The notes below the pieces were generated by a model. The model was not told the origin of the DNA and searched no databases. It was given only the letters and a program-made list of their open reading frames with translations. From Cytobacillus pseudoceanisediminis (GTDB lineage: Bacteria; Bacillota; Bacilli; Bacillales; Cytobacillaceae), in NCBI RefSeq assembly GCF_023516215.1, contig NZ_CP097349.1, positions 3,822,501 to 3,877,500 on the forward strand: a stretch of DNA of 55,000 nt, in the 5' to 3' direction. The translations under genes and the position numbers were made by a program. Below are positions 36,728 to 46,835 of this stretch, piece by piece; positions within the stretch are counted from its first letter, which is position 1; each line of letters starts with the position of its first letter.

Positions 36728-38377
36728 TTAGGAACCTATAATACTATACTTGTGATTTCTCATTTTCAGGAAAATCTCCAAGTGTTCTTTTAAGAATCCG
36801 ACATAACGGTCGACCTCTTCTATCGTAGAGTAGGGAGAGATCGAGAAAAATTTATGTGCGTACACCGGCAGCTGCTTGTTTGAGTCTGCCGCTTCCACAA
36901 GTCGCTGCTTTTTTGTATTTCCAAAAAAGACAGTATTTCGTTCAGCACCAATTACCTCTGCAAACTCGTCATTAAATTGATTAATTTCCATTATTTCTTC
37001 CACAGGTAAATGTCCGTTCAATTCATTATCCCATTCAGTCTTTTCAGGGTAAAAGCGGAATGTTGTAATAGGAGAAATTTCATTCGTTACTGCCACATTC
37101 GAAACTTCTCTTGTTAACATCTCTCTAAATGCAATATTGACACGGATATAATTGGCCAAAAGCTCTTGATAGCCTTCCATTCCAAATGCTAATAACGATG
37201 CATAAATCGCCAAAGCACTTCCCATCCGCGAGCATTCCAGTGTGAAGCCTGTATGATAGCTGCCATACCCACGATTCCCAACATAAGGCGTTTCCGCTGC
37301 ATCTAAGTCTACATACTTAAGATATTCTCTGTTTTTAATTAAAAATAAACTTGTGATATATGGGGTTTGTCCAAGCTTATGGAAATCAAAGACCATACTA
37401 TCTGCAAGCTTTATCTGTTTGAACTTATGCTGATAGGATCTTAAAACCTTCTTAACATTGTCTTCAAATCTCAGAGGGTTGCTTTCAAAATCGTAATGGT
37501 TAAAGAAGGTATACATGCCGCCCATGGCCGAATCTGCATGGATATAGATCGGAAATACGCCATGGGTGCGTTCCAAGTCTTCTGCTATCCGCTTAATCCC
37601 CTCAATGTCATCAACCCCAAATGTATCAGTCGTTCCCATTGTGGCAAGTACATAAAGAGGAACACCGCCTTTGGCAATAACAAGCGCCATTTTCTCTTTT
37701 AAATCGTCGAGATTCATAGAATGATCAGCATTCGCTTTTATCCGAATCATGTTTTTCACGCCAATCCCTGCAGCTTCTACAGACTTATACAGACTATAGT
37801 GTGATAGCTCTGAACAGAAGCAATAGAGATTTTGCGGTACACCATTTTCATTTGAAGACGGAGCGTACCGTGCAATGGCAAGTCGCAAAGAATTAAAAAC
37901 AGCGCCTTGTCCTCCCCAGGTTGTATACCCTGCACTAATGCTCTCATCGTATCCGATTAATTTGGATAGCATACTGGTTATTTCGATTTCTGCTGCAGCC
38001 GCAGCCGGTCCTTCCACATCCCAAAGATTGTTCCCATTGACCAGGACCATTACTAAGTTCCCGATCATACTGGCTATATTCGGAAGGGGCGCTGCGTTGG
38101 CTACATAATTTCGATTGACGTAGCGGTGTCCTTCTGCCAATTTAAGAAGCTCCTGAATCACTTGTTCTATCGGCACACCCTTTTTCGGAACATCGGCCTT
38201 TTCAATGATACGATTATAGTAATCCTCTGAGTACTCGGGCATTATTCCCAGTGTTAGTTTGTTGGGATCCTTTAACTCATCTATTTTCGTTAAGATCGTC
38301 TTAAAGTAAGACAATAATTCCTCTCTTTGGAGTTCATTCCCATCCATACTGGGAAATAACTTTTGTATTTCCTTCAT
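36728..38377 (-). CDS. Pyridoxal-phosphate-dependent decarboxylase (group II type)
   Basis: The 549-residue PLP enzyme belongs to the glutamate/aromatic-L-amino-acid decarboxylase superfamily. The PLP lysine lies in VFDFHKLGQTPY. The cofactor-binding aspartate lies in IYIHADSAMGG and a ring-stacking histidine in CSELSHYSLYK. The substrate cannot be fixed from sequence; glutamate, tyrosine and related acids are all possible, and the protein is longer than bacterial GadB. ATG 38377 follows CAGGAGG. A leader with a strong terminator hairpin lies upstream, suggesting attenuation control. Confidence 0.82.
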   Translation of the reverse strand: MKEIQKLFPSMDGNELQREELLSYFKTILTKIDELKDPNKLTLGIMPEYSEDYYNRIIEKADVPKKGVPIEQVIQELLKLAEGHRYVNRNYVANAAPLPNIASMIGNLVMVLVNGNNLWDVEGPAAAAAEIEITSMLSKLIGYDESISAGYTTWGGQGAVFNSLRLAIARYAPSSNENGVPQNLYCFCSELSHYSLYKSVEAAGIGVKNMIRIKANADHSMNLDDLKEKMALVIAKGGVPLYVLATMGTTDTFGVDDIEGIKRIAEDLERTHGVFPIYIHADSAMGGMYTFFNHYDFESNPLRFEDNVKKVLRSYQHKFKQIKLADSMVFDFHKLGQTPYITSLFLIKNREYLKYVDLDAAETPYVGNRGYGSYHTGFTLECSRMGSALAIYASLLAFGMEGYQELLANYIRVNIAFREMLTREVSNVAVTNEISPITTFRFYPEKTEWDNELNGHLPVEEIMEINQFNDEFAEVIGAERNTVFFGNTKKQRLVEAADSNKQLPVYAHKFFSISPYSTIEEVDRYVGFLKEHLEIFLKMRNHKYSIIGS

Positions 38378-38647
38378 CCTGTACCTCCTGGATGCTTTTT
38401 CTTGAAGCAGTTTTATCTAAAGATCCAATAAAAAAGTCCACACAGGTGGACAAATCAGTGCCTAATTAAGCCTTTTGGCAACCTTGCTGCCATAAAAATA
38501 TTCCCTATTAAACAGAAGGAATACTGTAATATTTATTGATCCTTTCTTTTATAAGGACTAATTCGGGCATCAAAGGGAAGCTTCCCACAGGCTGCATTTA
38601 CCTGAAAGAAGCACCTTTATATTAATCAGCCAGCAAAGCAACGATCT
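38378..38647 (-). promoter_or_regulatory. Structured leader upstream of the decarboxylase
   Basis: The 270-base gap contains the palindrome GGGAAGCTTCCC (38575-38586), the motif GCAAGGTTGCC, and a strong terminator at 38431-38451, about 50 bases before the gene. I tested it by eye against purine, c-di-GMP, lysine, SAM, T-box and guanidine consensus elements and found no fit. Confidence 0.4.
38431..38451 (-). terminator. Intrinsic terminator in the decarboxylase leader
   Basis: GTCCAC-CTGT-GTGGAC, perfect six-base-pair stem, followed by six T residues on the minus strand. It either ends the upstream MCP operon or acts as an attenuator. Confidence 0.75.
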
Positions 38648-39846
38648 TTATACTGCTGCACTGAGCTTTTTATCAGCAATTTGACCATGAGCTGCCTCTG
38701 TTTCAGCACCATGATTCCATACAAATATTAACTTGTTTACATCATCTGTTAGCTCTACAAGATTCTTTGCTACCTGGACAAGTTTTTGCATTGCAGTCAG
38801 TTCATCATCACTAATTTCGATTAGCTCCTCAAACATTTCAACAGATTCCCGTGAGATTGAGGCAATCTCAACAATTGTTGCCATGATCTGCTGCGAAGCA
38901 GAAGATAATTCCTGTGTACTCGCAGAAGAGTTTTCATTATTTTCAGCAATAATTTTTGTAGTAGCCAGAATTTGTTTGAACATGGACCCAACTTCTACAA
39001 GGGTGGTATTTGTATCTTTCAATTCCTCTGTTCCCTGCTGCATGGAGTTCACGACTATCCCAGTTTCCTCCTGTATATTCTTTACAATGTTTGATACTTC
39101 AGAGGAAGACTGCCGTGATTGTTCGGCCAATTTTCGAACCTCATCAGCAACGACTGCAAATCCTTTGCCATGCTCTCCCGCACGGGCCGCTTCTATGGCC
39201 GCATTCAATGCCAATAAATTAATTTGTTCTGAAATCCCTGTAATCACTTTTACAATCGTGCCGATTTCATGAGATTTTTCTCCGAGTTTATTTATGGCAT
39301 CAAATGTTATATTTACCGTTTGATTAAACTGATTCATTTTATCTAAGGAATCCTTTAGCTTCTCGTTTCCTTCCTGCGTCAGTTCTAAGGTAGTATTCGA
39401 TTGTTCTGAAATCTGAAGGGATCTCACGGATAGATCTTCGATAGCCTGTGTCATTTCCTCCATAGATGCAGCACTTTCTTCTGTTGCTGCCAATTGTTTC
39501 GTCAACCCTCTGCCTACCTCATCAATTGCCGCTCTAACAATATCCGCTTTTTCAGAAGCATATTCACCGACTTCAGTAAGATTTTCACCTTTTTCATGAA
39601 CATCTTTTGAATAGGAAAAAACTTTTCCCTTACAAGGCCGAAATAGTCGATTAGCCCATTAAATACAGCATGTTTAGAGCTTCGTTCATCAACCTTCGCT
39701 GCAATTTTACCTGCTGATAATTCTTCCATTCCATTTATTATTTCCTTATGAATATGGAGATGGTGTTTTAATGAAAAGTATCGATAGGCAAAAAACACCG
39801 ATACTCCCATTAAAATAATATTGATGCCTAGCATAATCGCTTCCAT
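38648..39846 (-). CDS. MCP-like chemotaxis transducer without external sensor, one-base frameshift at 39616-39621
   Basis: The protein has one N-terminal membrane helix ([18 protein letters not shown]), a short linker, and a full methyl-accepting signalling domain with the hairpin-tip core [20 protein letters not shown]. It has no extracytoplasmic ligand domain, so it may sense an internal or membrane cue. The frame breaks in a T6 run; adding one T gives [18 protein letters not shown] and a 399-residue protein. ATG 39846 follows AGGGGA. It is the last gene of the c-di-GMP riboswitch unit, linking chemotaxis signalling to second-messenger level. Confidence 0.82.
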
Positions 39847-39897
39847 TATAATAAATCCCCTAACATCTATTTAATTAAATTAGACTTTATATGTAAT

Positions 39898-40626
39898 TTA
39901 AAGCTCTTTTATTAGGATATATGTTCCATCTGCTACATTTGCAGGAATACCACTCAGCTTATTATTATCCTGATATTTATGGACAATATAATTTCCTTCA
40001 GTATCTTTATATTTTTTCATATTATGATATTTTTCCATGACCCGTATTGATTTAGGGTTGGTTGCTTCACCTAAAACAGCCTTTAATCCTTGGGATGATG
40101 CTTTTGCGATTAATCTATTTCCTAGCTGCTGAATAATTTCATGACGATTATGTTCAGCTATTACGCCTAACATGAAAAGGTGTAATAGTTCTCCATCCTT
40201 GATTTCATGTCCATTCTGTTTTTTATAATCTTCCATAAAACGTTTATCTACATCTTCCAAAACACGGAGAATTACATTCATATCATAAAAAGAACCTTCA
40301 AATATGTCTTCTCCGATTATCTCAGGTGCATTTGTATCTCCCGCAAGTACACCGACAACTTTATGATTAGCATCCTTTGCAACTGCGCAATATCCCTGTT
40401 CAATCGTAGAGTCTAAATAATCCTTGGTAAATTGATAGAAATCCTCATAGCCTATATTCAATTGTCCTACCATTGGCTCCTGAACCCATTTCCCTGCAAC
40501 CTCCACTCCTATGAATGTTCGAGCCAGACAATCAGCTGCTTTCACAATTAATTCTGGCTGATCCTTCTTTATAATTTCGTATGTATATAGCTCTAGTGTT
40601 GTTTGCACTTCTTTACTCCCTTTCAA
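39898..40626 (-). CDS. GNAT family N-acetyltransferase
   Basis: The 242-residue protein has a GNAT-like acyl-CoA-binding segment (LHLFMLGVIAEHNRHEIIQQ, then LIAKASSQGLK) and C-terminal ATNPKSIRVMEKYH, the typical motif-B region. The substrate is unknown. It lies between the STAS-like gene and the MCP-like gene with 38-51 base gaps, so all three are probably one riboswitch-controlled transcript. It could modify a signalling partner or a small molecule. ATG 40626 follows an AAAGGGAG-type site. Confidence 0.7.
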   Translation of the reverse strand: MKGSKEVQTTLELYTYEIIKKDQPELIVKAADCLARTFIGVEVAGKWVQEPMVGQLNIGYEDFYQFTKDYLDSTIEQGYCAVAKDANHKVVGVLAGDTNAPEIIGEDIFEGSFYDMNVILRVLEDVDKRFMEDYKKQNGHEIKDGELLHLFMLGVIAEHNRHEIIQQLGNRLIAKASSQGLKAVLGEATNPKSIRVMEKYHNMKKYKDTEGNYIVHKYQDNNKLSGIPANVADGTYILIKEL

Positions 40627-40663
40627 ATGTAAAATAATGATCCCCTAATCATTGTCACGAACA

Positions 40664-41032
40664 TTAGATGCCATGAGGCACTTTATCAACAAACGTACCT
40701 GAGAACTCAATTCTCTCAAGTGCATTCCTGATTTGCACCTGCGCAATTTTAGATGACGGTTTTACTACAAGAATATCCTTAAATCCCAATGAAGAATAAA
40801 ATTGCATTGTCTGTTCAAGCTGTGGAACCACCTTTGATGGGACAGGTGTTTGATGGGTCCCGTCTACAACAAATGTATAACTTTGCCTTGATACCTTACT
40901 AATCGTATCCTGTAAATCTATCATATAACCTTCCGCATCCTCCTCTCTCATTAACCCATGAACCTGTACATGAACTTCCTTTGCGGCCTCATTAATGGCC
41001 ATTTTGTATTTTTTCTTATCTACAACTATCAT
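40664..41032 (-). CDS. STAS-like small cytosolic protein under c-di-GMP riboswitch control
   Basis: The 122-residue protein reads as alternating strands and helices (EVHVQVHGLMREEDAEGYM, SYTFVVDGTHQTPVPSKV, FKDILVVKPSSKIAQ), resembling STAS/SpoIIAA-like domains; this is a fold-level impression. ATG 41032 is chosen because AAAGGAG precedes it and the longer in-frame ORF would run through the riboswitch aptamer and terminator. It is the first gene after the riboswitch. Confidence 0.6.
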   Translation of the reverse strand: MIVVDKKKYKMAINEAAKEVHVQVHGLMREEDAEGYMIDLQDTISKVSRQSYTFVVDGTHQTPVPSKVVPQLEQTMQFYSSLGFKDILVVKPSSKIAQVQIRNALERIEFSGTFVDKVPHGI

Positions 41033-41089
41033 CGCTGATCTCCTTTGCCTGTATTCTCCATCATTTTTGCAGCTATTTAAAAGGTGTCC

Positions 41090-41125
41090 AAAAAAAAGAC
41101 TATCCCCAAATAGACAGGGATAGCC
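41090..41125 (-). terminator. Terminator of the c-di-GMP riboswitch
   Basis: Minus-strand GGCTATCCC ... GGGATAGTC stem with eight T residues, about 20 bases after the aptamer. It is the expression platform. Confidence 0.85.
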
Positions 41126-41145
41126 AAATAAACGTTCTTTATTAT

Positions 41146-41227
41146 CCTTGGCAACCCGACTGTCATTACCCTGGAGGATTTTAGACTCGTAGCTTTGCGT
41201 CCTTACCTTTCGATAAGTTTGCCTTTT
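41146..41227 (-). ncRNA. Cyclic-di-GMP-I (GEMM) riboswitch aptamer
   Basis: The minus strand carries the GEMM-I core in order: GGCAAACTTATCGAAAGG, then GGACGCAAAGC, a short stem, GGTAATGACAGTCGGGTTGCC-like 3' element (ligand-pairing bases), and a closing P1. The conserved GACGCAAAGC and GGGTTGCC elements are present and correctly spaced. A canonical terminator follows. Confidence 0.93.
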
Positions 41228-41276
41228 CAATTTTATTGAATATAGGACTAATTTCACGATTATATTTTACTATACT

Positions 41277-41305
41277 ATTATAAAGAACTTGCCATTTTTT
41301 GTCGA
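41277..41305 (-). promoter_or_regulatory. Sigma-A promoter of the c-di-GMP riboswitch operon
   Basis: TCGACA (41300-41305), a 17-base spacer and TATAAT (41277-41282) on the minus strand, about 50 bases before the aptamer. Confidence 0.8.
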
Positions 41306-41637
41306 TACTTGTAATTTTTATTTCTGCATCCAATTTTATCTGGAAGAGTATGTCCCCATGTTAAAGAAATAAAAAAGGCTTCCCATAAGTTTAGTCAACT
41401 TATGAGAGGCCTCAATTAAATACCTTTATGTTAACAAAATATCAGCATTCTACATTCACCTCGCCAGCGCAAATTCGGCCGGTAAAAATCAACTTCATGC
41501 TTCTCAAATCTCCAGCCAAATTTAATTAACGTATCCCTTTTCAAAAAAGCGAAAATAAAAGAAATAATTTATAGAGCTGATGTATTTTGTTATTCTAGTA
41601 AATATGCATATTGGGCAGCTTAGGAGTGGATTTAACT
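41306..41637. other. Gene-free stretch between the riboswitch operon and the DUF4317 gene
   Basis: Contains a terminator-like hairpin at 41370-41412 (imperfect long stem with GGCTTCCCATAAGT, six T residues on the minus strand) that serves no visible gene. The rest is AT-rich upstream sequence of the plus-strand DUF4317 gene. Confidence 0.45.
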
Positions 41638-42822
41638 GTGAACAAAAAAGACATCGCACAGATTCGGAAACAATTTAAATTAAATAATGACTTACTAAAG
41701 ATCTCAGATATTTTTAATGTCTATATTATGAAGGAATCAAGTGAGATTTATCATTATGAAAGCCAGCCCTTTGAAATGCTGGACCAGGATCAGCAGGAGC
41801 TATTTATGGATAACTTCAAAAAGCTGCTTGGCGGCCAATTGGATGAAAAGCTCTTTGAATTAAAGTTTCAGAGGGATGCCGAAAACAGCAGTCAACTCAT
41901 CCTGCATCAGGGATTGCTAAGCAGTGATGCTGAAGGCTGGATGGATCAAATGCTTCAGATAGTCGGCAAAATGCTGGGAATCCGGCAATATGAAAAGGAT
42001 ATTGTCGTTACATTCATTCGCGGGGAGTATCTTAAGCCAATGAAACGCCGCAACGCAGAAGCCGAGGAAAGTGAACGGGATGCCGTTTATTCTCATCCCT
42101 TTATTCTCTGCAGCATAAATAACACTCAAGAACCGAAGAAAGAATTGCTTTTTGACTATGTAGAAAAGGAATTTAAATATCATTTTACCGTTGATCCGAT
42201 TATCAACCTCAAGGCTCCCATTTCAGGGTTTCTATTTCCTTGCTTTACCGATCATGCAGCTGATGTCAATCACGTCTTGTATTCAGCAGGCAAGGTACAT
42301 GAGCCCGACTACCAGTTCATAGTGGACGTTTTAAACGGGGAAGAAACGATGACGGCGCAGGATGATAAAATCGTTTTTGAGGAAATTATTAAAGACGTAA
42401 CAGGAGATCAGCTAAGCACAGCAACCCTTTCCAACGTATATGAAGAGATTAACCGTATGATCGTGGAAAACGAAGAGGATGAACCGCCGAAGCTGGATTC
42501 CAAAGACGTAGAACGCGTTTTAAAAGTGAGTGGTCTCGAAGATATTAATTCAGAAAAGGTCCAATCCGCTTATCAAAAAATCATCGATGATGACAAATAT
42601 GAAATAAAGGCAACCAGCGTCCTGCCCAAATTTAATTCAAAATCAATAAAAATCAGCACGAAGGCAGCCAACATATCCATCTGCCCGCAAGATCTTCGAT
42701 ATGTAAAACAAGTCCATTTTGACGGCAAGCGCTATCTGATGATCGAAGTGGAAGAAGATACTGTGATTGAAGGCTTCACGATGATTCCCGAAACTTTTGG
42801 CGGGGGTTCGGACAAAGAATAA
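41638..42822 (+). CDS. DUF4317 family protein
   Basis: The 394-residue cytosolic protein belongs, by its opening (NKKDIAQIRKQFKLNND) and by the LHQGLLSSDAEGWMDQML and ISGFLFPCFTDHAAD segments, to the DUF4317 family, whose function is unknown. It is acidic, with no signal peptide or membrane helix. GTG 41638 is preferred over TTG 41611 because GGAG lies 11 bases upstream and the protein then begins MNKKDI. Its downstream terminator hairpin has been split by the IS1182-family element. Confidence 0.82.
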   Translation: MNKKDIAQIRKQFKLNNDLLKISDIFNVYIMKESSEIYHYESQPFEMLDQDQQELFMDNFKKLLGGQLDEKLFELKFQRDAENSSQLILHQGLLSSDAEGWMDQMLQIVGKMLGIRQYEKDIVVTFIRGEYLKPMKRRNAEAEESERDAVYSHPFILCSINNTQEPKKELLFDYVEKEFKYHFTVDPIINLKAPISGFLFPCFTDHAADVNHVLYSAGKVHEPDYQFIVDVLNGEETMTAQDDKIVFEEIIKDVTGDQLSTATLSNVYEEINRMIVENEEDEPPKLDSKDVERVLKVSGLEDINSEKVQSAYQKIIDDDKYEIKATSVLPKFNSKSIKISTKAANISICPQDLRYVKQVHFDGKRYLMIEVEEDTVIEGFTMIPETFGGGSDKE

Positions 42823-42829
42823 ATAAAAA

Positions 42830-42855
42830 AAGGAATTCCCGAATAGGAATTCCTT
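42830..42855. repeat. Left target-site duplication of the IS1182-family element (26 bp, palindromic)
   Basis: Identical to 44415-44440. It is a hairpin arm pair (AAGGAATTCC ... GGAATTCCTT). The A tract on its left remains but the T tract on its right is lost to the insertion. Confidence 0.88.
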
Positions 42856-42945
42856 CAGACTGTCGACAAACTCGATGAAAATCGTGCTTGTCTGCAGTCT
42901 TTTTTATTTTAAAATAGAAGTAATACAATGCTTGAGGTGATTTAA

Positions 42946-44304
42946 ATGCTTTCAAAACATAATCCAATTCAACGGGATCAAATTGAAATGGTTGCTTTAG
43001 ACGAACTTGTACCGGCGGACCATTTGGTCCGCAAAATTGAAGCGGCGATTAATTTCTCATTCATCTATGACTTGGTAAAAGATAAGTATTCAGAAAAAGG
43101 CCGCCCAAGTATTGACCCTGTAATATTAATTAAACTCACATTTATTCAATATACCTTCGGTATTCGCTCCATGCGTCAAACAATTGAAGAATTGAAAACG
43201 AATATGGCTTATCGATGGTTTTTAGGATATGGCTTTCACGATAAAGTTCCTCACTTCTCAACTTTCGGTAAAAATTATGAGCGCCGATTTAAAGACACCG
43301 ATCTCTTTGAACAAATATTTTACCGAATCTTAAAAACCGCAGCTGAAAAGAATTTAATTAGTGCTGAACACGTTTTTGTAGATTCTACTCATGTAAAAGC
43401 GAGTGCAAATAAACGCAAATTTGAAAAGAAAGTTGTTCGAAAAGAAACCCGTGCTTATCAAGAACGCCTTCAAGAGGAGATTAACCAAGACCGCGAGGAT
43501 CATGGAAAAAAGCCGTTTCCACCAGATAAGTTTGATAAAGAAGAATACAAAGAAATCAAGGAAAGTACAACAGATCCAGAGAGTGGCTACTATGTAAAAG
43601 ATGAGCGTACAAAACAGTTCGCTTATTCTTTCCATGCGGCCGCAGACCGCAACGGCTTCGTGTTAGGCGCAATTGTAACCCCTGGTAACACGCATGATAG
43701 TCATATTTTAGAGCCATTGGTAGAACAAGTTATTGAGAAAGTTAGTAAACCAAAAGCTGTTGCGGCAGACGCAGCCTATAAAACACCTGCTATCACGAGC
43801 TACTTATTGAAAAACGACATCACACCTGCTTTACCTTACACACGACCTCGCACAAAAGAGGGTTTCTTCAGAAAACATGAGTATGTTTATGATGAGCATT
43901 TTGACTGTTACATTTGCCCAACTGGTGAGATATTAAAATATACTACAACTACAAAGGAAGGGTATCGTCAATATAAATCAGATCCTCGAATTTGTGCTGG
44001 ATGCCCTTTCTTGTCTCAATGCACACAGAGTCAAGCACATCAAAAACTGATTCAACGTCATGTGTGGGAGGAACATGTGGAAGAAGCAGATCATCTTCGC
44101 CACCATCAAGACGTCAAACCGATCTATGAAAAACGCAAAGAAACAATTGAACGAGTATTCGCAGATGCAAAAGAAAAGCATGGCATGCGTTGGACAACCC
44201 TCAGGGGACTTAAAAAAATGTCGATGCAGGCGATGCTTACTTTCGCTGCCATGAATTTGAAGAAAATGGCCACCTGGACTTGGCAAGGTCCAGAAATGGC
44301 CTAA
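42946..44304 (+). CDS. IS1182-family transposase (DDE, DUF772-type N-terminus)
   Basis: The 452-residue protein has the IS1182-type N-terminal helix-turn region (RGRPSIDP-like EKGRPSIDPVILIKL) and a DDE catalytic core. Asp is visible in HVFVDSTHVKAS, a second Asp in AVAADAAYKTPA, and Glu in RKETIERVFADAKEKHGMRW. A cysteine cluster (CYICPTG, CAGCPFLSQC) precedes the last. The frame is intact, so the element may be active. Start ATG 42946 follows GAGGTGA. Confidence 0.95.
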   Translation: MLSKHNPIQRDQIEMVALDELVPADHLVRKIEAAINFSFIYDLVKDKYSEKGRPSIDPVILIKLTFIQYTFGIRSMRQTIEELKTNMAYRWFLGYGFHDKVPHFSTFGKNYERRFKDTDLFEQIFYRILKTAAEKNLISAEHVFVDSTHVKASANKRKFEKKVVRKETRAYQERLQEEINQDREDHGKKPFPPDKFDKEEYKEIKESTTDPESGYYVKDERTKQFAYSFHAAADRNGFVLGAIVTPGNTHDSHILEPLVEQVIEKVSKPKAVAADAAYKTPAITSYLLKNDITPALPYTRPRTKEGFFRKHEYVYDEHFDCYICPTGEILKYTTTTKEGYRQYKSDPRICAGCPFLSQCTQSQAHQKLIQRHVWEEHVEEADHLRHHQDVKPIYEKRKETIERVFADAKEKHGMRWTTLRGLKKMSMQAMLTFAAMNLKKMATWTWQGPEMA

Positions 44305-44369
44305 ATGATAACCTCGGAGAGGTCTGCAATTCTCTGTAATTACTTGAAGTCCTACAAAAAATGAAAAAA

Positions 44370-44402
44370 GAGTTCGGAATGAGACTATTCCGAACTCTTT
44401 TT
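44370..44402 (+). terminator. Terminator inside the IS element, after the transposase
   Basis: Stem GAGTTCGGAAT / ATTCCGAACTC with a six-base loop and five T residues on the plus strand. Confidence 0.85.
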
Positions 44403-44414
44403 GTCTACAAACTG

Positions 44415-44440
44415 AAGGAATTCCCGAATAGGAATTCCTT
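44415..44440. repeat. Right target-site duplication of the IS1182-family element (26 bp, palindromic)
   Basis: Identical to 42830-42855. It retains the T tract on its right, so it can end plus-strand transcripts leaving the IS. Confidence 0.88.
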
Positions 44441-44512
44441 TTTTGTTTGTTATAAACAGTTTTGGGAACAGCAGGACAAGAAAACCTGTACCTATGTCCT
44501 GGTGGATGATGC

Positions 44513-44540
44513 TTTAAAACGTTGGGTTCAACGCTTTAAA
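44513..44540 (-). terminator. Probable terminator of groESL
   Basis: Short hairpin around AGCGTTG / CAACGTTT with an AACC loop, directly after the groEL stop on the minus strand, with a weak T tract. Confidence 0.5.
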
Positions 44541-46208
<1,668 letters not shown>

Positions 46209-46233
46209 TTAATAATCTTCGTCTGATCGGCGA

Positions 46234-46518
46234 TTAGCCAATTACAGCAAGAATGTCATTTTCGCGTAAAATTAAATACTCTTTGCCTTCGTACTTCACT
46301 TCAGTACCAGCATATTTTGAGAAGATGATACGATCGCCGTCAGCAACTTCAAGGGCAACACGCTCACCATTTTCAAGAACGCGGCCAGTTCCTACAGCTA
46401 CAACTTTACCTTCTTGAGGCTTTTCTTTAGCAGTGTCCGGCAGTACGATGCCGCTTGCAGTTTTTTCTTCAGTTTCAACAAGCTCGATAATAATTCGATC
46501 ACCTAGTGGCTTTAACAA
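46234..46518 (-). CDS. groES: Co-chaperonin GroES (Hsp10)
   Basis: The 94-residue lid of the GroEL chamber has the usual [19 protein letters not shown] start and the mobile-loop segment [16 protein letters not shown]. The start is a TTG at 46518, nine bases after GGAGG, giving the conserved MLKPLGD N-terminus; the longer frame from 46536 starts inside the ribosome site. It is preceded by a perfect CIRCE operator. Confidence 0.97.
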   Translation of the reverse strand: MLKPLGDRIIIELVETEEKTASGIVLPDTAKEKPQEGKVVAVGTGRVLENGERVALEVADGDRIIFSKYAGTEVKYEGKEYLILRENDILAVIG

Positions 46519-46560
46519 GTGAAACAACCTCCTCAAATAATATGTAAATATTTTTATTTA

Positions 46561-46587
46561 TTAGCACTCTCTCTGTATGAGTGCTAA
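46561..46587. promoter_or_regulatory. CIRCE operator (HrcA-binding site)
   Basis: Perfect TTAGCACTC-N9-GAGTGCTAA inverted repeat in the 5' untranslated region of groESL. HrcA represses here until heat shock. Confidence 0.98.
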
Positions 46588-46597
46588 CACAATTATT

Positions 46598-46626
46598 ATA
46601 TTAATGAATCTCATTTCTATTTGCAA
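46598..46626 (-). promoter_or_regulatory. Sigma-A promoter of groESL
   Basis: TTGCAA (46621-46626), a 17-base spacer and TAATAT (46598-46603) on the minus strand; an overlapping TATAAT (46595-46600) would give 20-base spacing. It lies just upstream of CIRCE. Confidence 0.6.
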
Positions 46627-46835
46627 GGGTGAAGCTTAAATTTTTTAGAAAAAATTTCATTCGCCCATACACGCTATTTTTCGACACAGACAACCTCTTA
46701 AGTATGCTTCGGAACTCTTCACTTTACCCATAGTATTTTCCTGCTTTGATGCTGATATTTGAAACCCGCTCCTTATTAAGAGTACAATGGCTTTAGGACT
46801 TGTTTTCCAACACTCAGAATAAGGAGTATAACATT

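Larger units (their letters stand above)
42856..44414 (+). mobile_element. IS1182-family insertion sequence, 1559 bp
   Basis: Bounded by imperfect terminal inverted repeats (left CAGACTGTCGACAAA, right reverse complement CAGTTTGTAGACAAA, 12 of 15 matching) and flanked by a 26-bp direct repeat. It contains one intact transposase gene (42946-44304) and an internal terminator. Long, palindromic duplications are known for this family. Confidence 0.9.

Noticed and set aside
40664..41257. Longer 197-residue version of the STAS-like protein
   Set aside because: The extra 75 residues are translated from the c-di-GMP aptamer and its terminator; the ATG at 41032 has the ribosome site.
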